This document shows positions 1-7,115 of a DNA stretch of 40,292 nucleotides, piece by piece. Every line of letters starts with the position of its first letter. The stretch's first letter is position 1. Source of the stretch: a virus; the IMG/VR virus record IMGVR_UViG_3300028557_002647, positions 1 to 40,292 of that record. One strand, 5' to 3'. The notes beneath the pieces were generated by a model. It worked only from the letters and a program-made list of their open reading frames with translations. It searched no databases and had not been told where the DNA came from. A program made the position numbers and the translations under genes.

Positions 1-1349
1 GGTGTGTTGCATTGAATATTAATGGCACCACCACCGCCAGGGGCACCATTGTTGATACCACCAGTGCCACCAGTGGTAGTTAAAACAGCTCCACCACCAC
101 CTCCACCCAATCCTCCATTGCCACCACCAATGCTGTACCCAGATCCACCTCCCCCACCACCCCAATAATAACTTGTGCCTAAAATGGTGCTTATTTTGCC
201 TGGTCCTCCATCTGATCTAGCTGGGGAGTCAACACCTGGACCACCAGCGCCACCTCCACCACCAGAATAATACTGTCCTCCACCTCTGCCACCATTATAT
301 CCTTGTCCAGCAGTTGCAGTTCCCCCATTTCTGAGAGTTCCATTACTATAACCAGAAGTACCTCCACCAGATCCACCGTTGCCCCCTGTGGCTCCTGGAG
401 AATACAGATAATAAGAACTTCCACCAGTGCCACCACCTATTGCAGTGTATCCCAGTGCAGAAGAATTGCCACCTTGTGTTGCTGGAATACTGTATTGGTG
501 TGCACCTGGTTGTCCATTTGTACTTGCTGCTGGGGCTCCGGCACCACCTGCACCCACATTTATGCTGTACACATTGGGTGTAATGACAACATTGTTATAT
601 TCCAAAACACCACCTGCACCACCGCCACCACCCATATCCATTCCACCTCCACCACCACCTGCAACAATCAACACATCCACTGTAAGAGAAGCAGATGCTC
701 CAAAAATACCAGCCAACCCACCGCCTGTACCGGCATATTTTGGATCAACACCACCAACTATGCCAGGTAATCCACCCCCACCATATATAGGTGTGCTGGT
801 ATTACATGTGGTGCCTCCACGACCAACAACTAACGACAACGTTTCTCCTGGTACAACAGGTATAATACCTTGTGAAAATCCTCCCCCGGCACCTTCTGCA
901 CCATAACTCCAGGCACCCGGTATACCGGTACCGCCTCCGCCACCCCACATTTTTGCAAAAATACAAGTTATTCCAGCAGGGACAACAAACGTTTGAATGT
1001 CACCAGTGTATTGATACACAACACGGGCGGTGTTAATTATAGGTATCATTACCGCCGCATCTAGAGTAAATCTAAATCTATCGATTACATAATTAATTGT
1101 TCCGGAATTATTTGCAGATAAGCTTAGCCCCGCACTCTCATTAGGACCTGTAATATAATCTGTATACAGCGCTCCTGAGGAATATGTAACATTGGCAGCT
1201 GTGAGTTCTAAGACTCTAGAATTTTCAGCTATTACAGTAGAGGAAGATAGAGATGCATTTGAAGTCCAGGTTATTGTATCTGGTATAAATTTAGATTGTG
1301 TGAGAGAGCCATCTTGAAAAAGTGGACCAGTTGTTCTCTGCAAAGGCAT
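1..1349 (-). CDS. Glycine-rich tail fibre/adhesin protein, 3' end cut by the window edge
   Basis: The frame is open from an ATG at 1349 to the left edge, about 450 residues. It starts MPLQRTTGPLFQDG, has roughly 100 residues of ordinary beta-rich sequence, then a stretch like VVPAGITCIFAKMWGGGGG, followed by a long Gly-rich region with runs of five to six glycines separated by short Ala/Thr/Tyr/Asn segments. This is the layout of Gly-rich domains at the tips of phage fibres, where polyglycine sheets carry variable receptor-binding loops. The start lies 3 nt after the stop of the fibre-chaperone-like gene, so the two are probably co-transcribed. The C-terminus is not visible. The Pro-rich open frame on the other strand is a shadow of the GGN codons. 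Role as a receptor-binding protein is inference from composition and neighbours. Confidence 0.8.
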   Translation of the reverse strand, partial: MPLQRTTGPLFQDGSLTQSKFIPDTITWTSNASLSSSTVIAENSRVLELTAANVTYSSGALYTDYITGPNESAGLSLSANNSGTINYVIDRFRFTLDAAVMIPIINTARVVYQYTGDIQTFVVPAGITCIFAKMWGGGGGTGIPGAWSYGAEGAGGGFSQGIIPVVPGETLSLVVGRGGTTCNTSTPIYGGGGLPGIVGGVDPKYAGTGGGLAGIFGASASLTVDVLIVAGGGGGGMDMGGGGGAGGVLEYNNVVITPNVYSINVGAGGAGAPAASTNGQPGAHQYSIPATQGGNSSALGYTAIGGGTGGSSYYLYSPGATGGNGGSGGGTSGYSNGTLRNGGTATAGQGYNGGRGGGQYYSGGGGGAGGPGVDSPARSDGGPGKISTILGTSYYWGGGGGGSGYSIGGGNGGLGGGGGGAVLTTTGGTGGINNGAPGGGGAINIQCNT

Positions 1350-1352
1350 ATA

Positions 1353-1733
1353 TTATTCAGGTGGGAGAACTGGTCCCGGGGCAAGAGGTTTCGGGGGTTT
1401 TGGATATTTTTCTTTTATAGAATCTATTTTTTCTACCCATTGTCTACCTTCATCTCCTAAATCAATGCCATTGATTTGAAGGTGTTTGAAGGTTTTGTAT
1501 ATGATATCCAATTGGTCTCTAATATCAGGAAACTCAGGACATCTTTTTCCTTGATGTGATTTGTCTTCCTGATAGCTAATATATTCTTCTTCAGTAGAAG
1601 TGGCTTTAAGCCAATCTTCAAACTCTTGATCATTGAATTGTCTGTAACCATCATAGAAATAACCATACTTTGTTTCTTTGGTTATACCTTTGGACTCATA
1701 AAACTTCTTCTTCTTTAGTAATTCATTATTCAT
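1353..1733 (-). CDS. Tail fibre assembly chaperone-like protein
   Basis: About 126 residues from the ATG at 1733 (MNNELLKKKKFYE). An earlier in-frame ATG at 1772 would overlap the fibre gene by 47 nt, whereas 1733 overlaps it by only 8 nt and has AAGGA-like sequence about 14 nt upstream. The C-terminal part has the pattern P-D-I-R-DQLD-I-Y followed by a spacer and I-K-x-KYPKP, which recurs in small phage proteins encoded beside tail fibres and usually annotated as fibre assembly chaperones. It sits between a fibre gene and a Gly-rich adhesin gene, the usual position for such a chaperone. The Pro-rich end (PKPPKPLAPGPVLPPE) is probably disordered. Function is inferred from motif and position. 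Confidence 0.6.
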   Translation of the reverse strand: MNNELLKKKKFYESKGITKETKYGYFYDGYRQFNDQEFEDWLKATSTEEEYISYQEDKSHQGKRCPEFPDIRDQLDIIYKTFKHLQINGIDLGDEGRQWVEKIDSIKEKYPKPPKPLAPGPVLPPE

Positions 1734-4700
1734 AAACTTGGTTTCCTTCCCACCCGTTAATACCATAAACATTTATTATGGCATTACAATAAGCATCTGC
1801 ATTTATAGAGCCTTCTTGGGTAAATATATTAAACCCAGCGATTGGAAAAATTGTTCGTCCGAGATATGTTTGTGATATTGAAACTTGGGGGGTATATTGA
1901 ACATGAAAATCAATGTGTGATCCATAAGCATACGATGACTGTGATGCAGCATATAATCTTCCTTGCCAGGTACTGTTAAGTCCAGCACCTGGCATAGTTC
2001 TCATTCTCAAATAAGATTGATACCCGGAATTTCCATCTGCCCTCCACCAATCGTTTGCATCACCATTATAAGAATATGAAGAGTACATGCCGTAAGAAAT
2101 GCCTGTTGCATTCTGACCATTATTATATAGTTCTCCAGATCTATTACTGTTACTTAAATATCTTCCACCAGTCCAATATGAACTACTAGTGTCAGCAGCA
2201 AAAGTACTATAAGGAATAAATCTAAACCCTAAGCGCAATTTGTTAGAGCTAGCAGGGTTACTCCCTCGAGGGATAAATGCTTCTATATCAAATGCAGAAT
2301 AGTTGTGTCTTTCAATATTACCAGGAGTCATCCAGAATACGTTAATGGATGACCACCCTGCAGTAAACCTATTAGAAGAAATTAATGTTCTGCCCAACCC
2401 ATACCATCCAGGTTCAGCTAAGCCTGTGGCAGGGGTTTCAAATTGACTATGAAAAGCTTCGTAAATGCCTGTGTCTGTATTGTACCTCATGCTGCCAACT
2501 TCTCTTTTGCCTCTTCTTGTTATACCAAAAGCTGGCAATAGGAATGAGCTTGTTGCATGAATGAATGTGCCTTTCAATAGATCTTGTGCGGATAATGAAG
2601 ATACTGCATTCTGAATTGAACTTATCAAACCGGGACTAAAGATATTATCAGCAGTTAAGGTGCCAGCAGTGCTCCATCCCGGGCCACCTCTGGTTAGTTT
2701 TACTGGTGGTATATTATAGTCTGCAATATTGATGGAACTTACTGCATCAAAAGTTAATTTATCAGAATCTACAATTCTATTTGCTAACATTGAATACTGA
2801 ATTGTATTTGGACCGGGGAGTGGCAACACGCTGAATGGTATTTGAGAAGGCTTTTGATATGAAACTTCAAGCAATGTTCCATTTGGTGGGGGTGTTGACA
2901 TTCTCAATAGATTGGGTGTAATGAGGGTATAATAGTCTTTGCTTTGGTACACACCGCCAACAAACACCATAATATCATTAACCGATCTTGCTGCACTTAG
3001 TAAGGTAAAGTCGGTATCACTACCATTTCCAGTAAAGTTTTGATAGGGCAGAATTGAATAAAAACCAACTATGTTGGTAGCAGAAAGAGTTGTAACAGAG
3101 AGTGCACCAGTGATGGTTTGATTGCCAAGGATCTTCACTGTGCCATCCAGTGACGACAGAGTGCTGTTGATGGTGGTATTGCCCAGTATGGTGGCATTGC
3201 CTGTTGATGCTAAGCTGCCGGTGGCGCTGAGCGTGCCATAGAACGCCATGTTGCCATGATAAATTCCCTCCACAAAGGGAAAAGTTGGATCACCAATGAT
3301 GGCTTGAAAATCTTTAGAAGGATTGGCATTGTTGCCTATGACTAATGTTCTGCTCCAATCAGTTGACTGTGATGCAGCACTTCGACCAATGATTATGTTA
3401 TAGTTTGCTGTTACTATGCTGCCCCCGGCATTATCACCCATGATGATGTTGTAGCCACCTATTGTAAGGTTTGATGCAGCTGCATTGCCCATGATAGAAT
3501 TAGAATTTCCCGTTTGGATACTTGCACCAGCTTGTGAACCAAATATGCTGTTGTTGTTGCCAAGGGTGTTGCCTTGGCCTGCATTTTGACCAACAAAAGT
3601 ATTGCTGTTACCCTGTGTGTTGGCTTGACCTGCACGTGCACCAATGAACACATTGTATATGCCAAATGTGTTGGTTGATGCAGCATAATTGCCAATGAAC
3701 ACATTGTCATATCCAAAAGATAGAATTGTTGTGTTCTTGCCTACAACCACATTGCCTTGTGTGCAATCAATTGTTAGGTTGTTAAAGCTGCCGGTGGCAC
3801 TGATGTCACCCACCACTGTTAGTGTTTTGTTTGGGTGGCTCGTTTTAATGCCAATGACCCCATCCACCTCATTGCCTGCAGCATCTGCAGCACTGCCAAT
3901 GTGAAGCACTTCTTGGGATATATCTGCATCATAAAATTCAGCAATGCTGCCAATGCCACGGCCTTGAGAAACAAACAAAGCAGGTCCTGTACCAGAGTTA
4001 ATGACACTCAAGGCACTTGTTGTTGTGATAATCGTATTAGCAAAAAACGCACTACCAGCAGTAAACAAGTTACCAAAAATATTCACATTGCCCATTATGT
4101 TGGCTGCGCTCAACACCACTGGTGTAGTTGATAGGTTTTGAAATGTTGCAAAATTTGCGCTGTTACTGTTTAAATAGCTGTAAGAACTTTCCCATTTGGC
4201 GCTGTTTGCGCTCATGGTGGCAACCACAGATCTTAATGAAGGTGGTGTGGCATTAAAAATAATTGTATCCAGCGGAACACCAGCACTCACAATCACACCA
4301 TCTGTATAGATATCACTTGAGGCACTGAATGTGCCCACCACAGTGAGTGTGTGGTTTGGGAAATCTGTTCTTATACCAATGACACCACCAGTAGCGCCTG
4401 GAGCAGCAGGTGTGATGTTACCCACATTCAGAACAATGCCACCTTCTCTGTCCACAAATCGAGCAATGTCATAGAACCCATCTTGTTCAACATACAGAGC
4501 TGGTCCAATGCCAATGTTCACAATGCTCAATGAACTGGTGGTGGTGGCTTTGGTAGTGATGAATTCCAAACCACTGAGTGCAGACAGACTGCCATAAATG
4601 AGCACATTGCCAAAGATGTTCATGCTGCCAAACAGATCACCACCAGACGCTTTGTAATACAATGCATTGGCTGAAGTGACTGTGAGCCATGTGCCACTGT

Positions 4701-5022
4701 TTACATTTAAAGTTGTGTATGTTGATTCCCATGTGCCACTGTTGGCCTGCATAGTATTGAACACAGACACATAATTGCCGCTGGTATCTTTGAGAGTGGT
4801 GTAAACTGAATCGCTGAGAATCGTAGTTGCAAAATATCTATTACCCAAATAATCTGTGGTCAGTACCCATGTGGCACTTGCAGGCAGTGCATTGGTGAGC
4901 GGAATACCTAAATTGGGTTCTGCATCTTTTAAGCTTAAGAATTGATATCTTTGCGGGCTTACATTACCTGGAGAATTGGGTCTTTCCTTACCACTTAATA
5001 GAAACGGTGTGTTGTCGCTCAT
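1726..5022 (-). CDS. Large modular tail fibre protein with YadA-like head repeats
   Basis: A 1098-residue fibre. Residues about 90-125 and 270-300 carry N-S-(A/G)-x-W-x-S-x-Y motifs. Two related modules (about 160-240 and 335-415) both contain the pattern S-x-L-S-(I/V)-(V/I)-N-x-G-x-GPAL-(Y/F)-V and GVIGI-(R/K)-T followed by a TLTVVG strand. Residues about 430-580 hold six or more repeats of about 20 residues of the form N-x-(F/I)-(I/V)-G-x-x-A, as in the heads of trimeric autotransporters. Residues about 659-730 have a GNGSDTDFTL...VFVGGVYQ segment common in marine phage fibres. The last 300 residues, rich in Ser/Tyr/Trp, are unrecognised and may bind the receptor. It probably forms a trimer at the virion tail. 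The next gene downstream looks like its chaperone. Confidence 0.85.
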   Translation of the reverse strand: MSDNTPFLLSGKERPNSPGNVSPQRYQFLSLKDAEPNLGIPLTNALPASATWVLTTDYLGNRYFATTILSDSVYTTLKDTSGNYVSVFNTMQANSGTWESTYTTLNVNSGTWLTVTSANALYYKASGGDLFGSMNIFGNVLIYGSLSALSGLEFITTKATTTSSLSIVNIGIGPALYVEQDGFYDIARFVDREGGIVLNVGNITPAAPGATGGVIGIRTDFPNHTLTVVGTFSASSDIYTDGVIVSAGVPLDTIIFNATPPSLRSVVATMSANSAKWESSYSYLNSNSANFATFQNLSTTPVVLSAANIMGNVNIFGNLFTAGSAFFANTIITTTSALSVINSGTGPALFVSQGRGIGSIAEFYDADISQEVLHIGSAADAAGNEVDGVIGIKTSHPNKTLTVVGDISATGSFNNLTIDCTQGNVVVGKNTTILSFGYDNVFIGNYAASTNTFGIYNVFIGARAGQANTQGNSNTFVGQNAGQGNTLGNNNSIFGSQAGASIQTGNSNSIMGNAAASNLTIGGYNIIMGDNAGGSIVTANYNIIIGRSAASQSTDWSRTLVIGNNANPSKDFQAIIGDPTFPFVEGIYHGNMAFYGTLSATGSLASTGNATILGNTTINSTLSSLDGTVKILGNQTITGALSVTTLSATNIVGFYSILPYQNFTGNGSDTDFTLLSAARSVNDIMVFVGGVYQSKDYYTLITPNLLRMSTPPPNGTLLEVSYQKPSQIPFSVLPLPGPNTIQYSMLANRIVDSDKLTFDAVSSINIADYNIPPVKLTRGGPGWSTAGTLTADNIFSPGLISSIQNAVSSLSAQDLLKGTFIHATSSFLLPAFGITRRGKREVGSMRYNTDTGIYEAFHSQFETPATGLAEPGWYGLGRTLISSNRFTAGWSSINVFWMTPGNIERHNYSAFDIEAFIPRGSNPASSNKLRLGFRFIPYSTFAADTSSSYWTGGRYLSNSNRSGELYNNGQNATGISYGMYSSYSYNGDANDWWRADGNSGYQSYLRMRTMPGAGLNSTWQGRLYAASQSSYAYGSHIDFHVQYTPQVSISQTYLGRTIFPIAGFNIFTQEGSINADAYCNAIINVYGINGWEGNQVYE

Positions 5023-5024
5023 TA

Positions 5025-5378
5025 TTAGGTTTCATTAAATGCTTCAAGCAGTGAAAAGCTCACATCAACTGCATTTGTTGTGTCGCTGAATGCGACAAGG
5101 GAATCCCCAGCTGTGATTAACACCTTGCCAAGTGCCACATTGGCTGAGTCTTTCACAGGAATGGGAAAACCAGAGACCAAATAAAATAATGTTTTTGTAT
5201 CAATGCTTGAAATGCCCACCGACATTGTTGTTACAGCATTTGTCTTGTTGGCACCTTGAATGGTTAAAACAATTGTAGCTCGTTGCGATGGACACACATA
5301 GAGCGGTTTAATATCCAAAGTATACACAGGCAGTGTGAGTATTTTACGGACAAATTTATTTAAGGGTACCTGTGCCAT
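5025..5378 (-). CDS. Small beta-rich structural protein, unrecognised
   Basis: 117 residues, predicted to be mostly beta strands (alternating hydrophobic Val/Ile/Leu and Ser/Thr), no signal peptide and no catalytic motif. It lies between two fibre-type genes on the same strand, 2 nt before the start of the 1098-aa fibre, and has a late-type AATAAATA box 6 nt upstream of its ATG that also contains the stop codon of the upstream gene. A virion component such as a fibre-associated or baseplate accessory protein is likely from position alone. Confidence 0.65.
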   Translation of the reverse strand: MAQVPLNKFVRKILTLPVYTLDIKPLYVCPSQRATIVLTIQGANKTNAVTTMSVGISSIDTKTLFYLVSGFPIPVKDSANVALGKVLITAGDSLVAFSDTTNAVDVSFSLLEAFNET

Positions 5379-5384
5379 ATAGTT

Positions 5385-5392
5385 TATTTATT
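5385..5392 (-). promoter_or_regulatory. Late promoter box containing a stop codon
   Basis: AATAAATA on the minus strand ends 6 nt before the ATG at 5378; its TAA (5388-5390) ends the beta-helix gene. Confidence 0.55.
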
Positions 5393-6824
5393 CCAGAGCC
5401 AATACAAAAGGGGTTATAAGTGAAAATATTGACCTATTAAATGTGCGTCCTTCAATGGTTCCAGTGGCCTGTCTGATGACAAAATCTGAGCCCACCTTGA
5501 AGTCACCTTGTTCATTTGTGAGCGTCACAAAAATAATACCGCCATCTCGTGCACACACTTCATTTTCAGGTTTGGATATGCCACCCAACACAGGCAATGC
5601 AGTATTCAAGGTGCTGCCTGATCCCACATATTCCATGGTGTATGCACTGGCCAAGATTGAGCTTCTCAAATAAAAATTCACCTTGCCACCAGAGATGTAG
5701 GACACGGCTGCATCAGTGGTTGCAATTTGATAGGTTACTGGTCCAATCAACCCTGCAGAGGTTATCTGAAACAATGTGCGAGGAGTATCCTTGTCCGCTT
5801 CACATTCAAACACCATCAATTGTGCAGGAGTCAATGCAATTATTGATGGGTCCACCTTGTTAACTGTGAAAATTTGTGTACCTGCAGACACATCTGCAAC
5901 AAGTGTGCCTGTTAACACAGGACTATTTGATTTGCCAAATGCAACAAGCCCAGACAGACCAAATGAAGCATTTGAAGTGTTGATGTCACATTGACCACCA
6001 GCACTCACCATGACTGCAGTTGTGCCTCCAATGGTGAACACACTCACCAGTTGTGCATAACCATTGTTCTGTATGATGATGCCATCACCACCTTCATTGA
6101 ATTGGGTGTAAGAATCAAGCACCATACTGCGTATGAATCCACCCACTCTATCACCATCAACTCTCATTCCAGCACCAGCATTATCTAATCCTGGAGCAGT
6201 TGATTGTGTGATGGAGCTGCAACCTTGCACATATGGACTGGTGACAATGTACAATGGATGGCCTGGCACATTTTTATTACCAGTTGGTGGTGACACTATG
6301 TAACTAGGTGTATTGAAGGCCACTTGATATTGTGGATCAGCAACGTTGATATTTGGAAATGCTATGGCAGCACCAGGTCGCTTGTGACCTCTGAATGTGA
6401 ACCCCCACACATAATCTGCATTTGTTACCCACAGTAAATCATTGGTTGGAATTTGTGGAAAGATGTTTGTGCGTCTCAAATTGTCACCAATGATGGAAGT
6501 TTTTGGTGGCACATACACAGGGTTTTTTTCATAATAGTCTCCTGTCTTGACAAAAATAGTGAATTGACGTGAGGGGGCGGCAGCAGCAAACTGACATGCT
6601 CTCTTGATGGTGCGAAAGGGGTAGTTTTCTGCTGTGCCTACATTGGTATCTGCACCACTGGTGGTGACATACAGCACATTGGGTGTTTGCCACAATCCAC
6701 CACTGATGAGGTTGGATATTGTGTAGAAATCCACCTGGAATTCGCCTTGATTGGGTCTGTAGCCCACCAGGAAATCTGAAGGTAACGGGCTGGTTCTTGA
6801 GAAATCCGCAAAAGACCTGTACAT
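5388..6824 (-). CDS. Beta-helix tail protein (DUF1565/pectate-lyase-like fold)
   Basis: 478 residues from the ATG at 6824 (MYRSFADFSRT); a TTG 21 nt further upstream is less likely, and a TAAATA box sits 5 nt before the ATG. Residues about 50-80 contain YVTTSGADTNVGT...YPFRTIKRA, the signature at the start of DUF1565-type right-handed beta-helices. This is followed by short-turn repeats with Asn and Gly, as expected for a helical ladder. The end has GDFKVGSDFVIRQATGTIEG, a segment shared by many marine T4-like phage fibre proteins. Such proteins are trimeric tailspike or fibre stems; enzymatic activity on polysaccharide is possible but no catalytic residues can be assigned. Confidence 0.75.
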   Translation of the reverse strand: MYRSFADFSRTSPLPSDFLVGYRPNQGEFQVDFYTISNLISGGLWQTPNVLYVTTSGADTNVGTAENYPFRTIKRACQFAAAAPSRQFTIFVKTGDYYEKNPVYVPPKTSIIGDNLRRTNIFPQIPTNDLLWVTNADYVWGFTFRGHKRPGAAIAFPNINVADPQYQVAFNTPSYIVSPPTGNKNVPGHPLYIVTSPYVQGCSSITQSTAPGLDNAGAGMRVDGDRVGGFIRSMVLDSYTQFNEGGDGIIIQNNGYAQLVSVFTIGGTTAVMVSAGGQCDINTSNASFGLSGLVAFGKSNSPVLTGTLVADVSAGTQIFTVNKVDPSIIALTPAQLMVFECEADKDTPRTLFQITSAGLIGPVTYQIATTDAAVSYISGGKVNFYLRSSILASAYTMEYVGSGSTLNTALPVLGGISKPENEVCARDGGIIFVTLTNEQGDFKVGSDFVIRQATGTIEGRTFNRSIFSLITPFVLALE

Positions 6825-6829
6825 AGTAT

Positions 6830-6837
6830 TATTTAGT
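6830..6837 (-). promoter_or_regulatory. Late-type box (variant)
   Basis: ACTAAATA, six of eight bases of TATAAATA, ends 5 nt before the ATG at 6824. Confidence 0.35.
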
Positions 6838-6882
6838 TTTAACAACCTGCTAACAGGTGTGCTAAATTAAATTTAATTACTA

Positions 6883-7074
6883 TCAGGTGATGGCTTGTTC
6901 TTTTTCAACCGATTCAAGAGGAACAACATCTACGCGGCTTGCAACACGGGTCCCGCTGATCAATGTGACTGGGACAAGTGCGGCTTTGTATTCTGTGAGA
7001 AGATCTTCCACCTTCTTCTTGAGTTCCAGCAATTCCTGTTCTCTCGGTGTGAGGGTATTAACTGTTTCAGACAT
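6883..7074 (-). CDS. Small coiled-coil-like protein, unrecognised
   Basis: 63 residues from the ATG at 7074 (MSETVNTL). A GTG 33 nt upstream is also in frame, but an AGTAAATA late-type box ends 5 nt before the ATG, as in neighbouring genes. Residues about 9-30 (REQELLELKKKVEDLLTEYKAAL) have leucines spaced in heptads and probably form a coiled coil; the rest is a short basic/acidic tail. It lies between the subtilase and beta-helix genes on the same strand. It might be a small virion or trimerisation protein; no function can be given. Confidence 0.6.
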   Translation of the reverse strand: MSETVNTLTPREQELLELKKKVEDLLTEYKAALVPVTLISGTRVASRVDVVPLESVEKEQAIT

Positions 7075-7079
7075 GTAGG

Positions 7080-7087
7080 TATTTACT
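7080..7087 (-). promoter_or_regulatory. Late-type box (variant)
   Basis: AGTAAATA ends 5 nt before the ATG at 7074; it supports that start over the upstream GTG. Confidence 0.35.
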
Positions 7088-7115
7088 GTGCATATTTTAT
7101 TTTCCACTATTTTTA

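Noticed and set aside
427-906. Pro-rich open frame on the plus strand
   Set aside because: It is the antisense of the glycine-rich adhesin (GGN codons read as CCN on the other strand); no start signals.
3459-4131. Several open frames on both strands within the large fibre, and CRISPR-like spaced repeats in the DNA
   Set aside because: The repeats follow the ~20-residue protein repeats of the fibre; they are not identical, have no unique spacers of constant length, and the extra frames are shadows.
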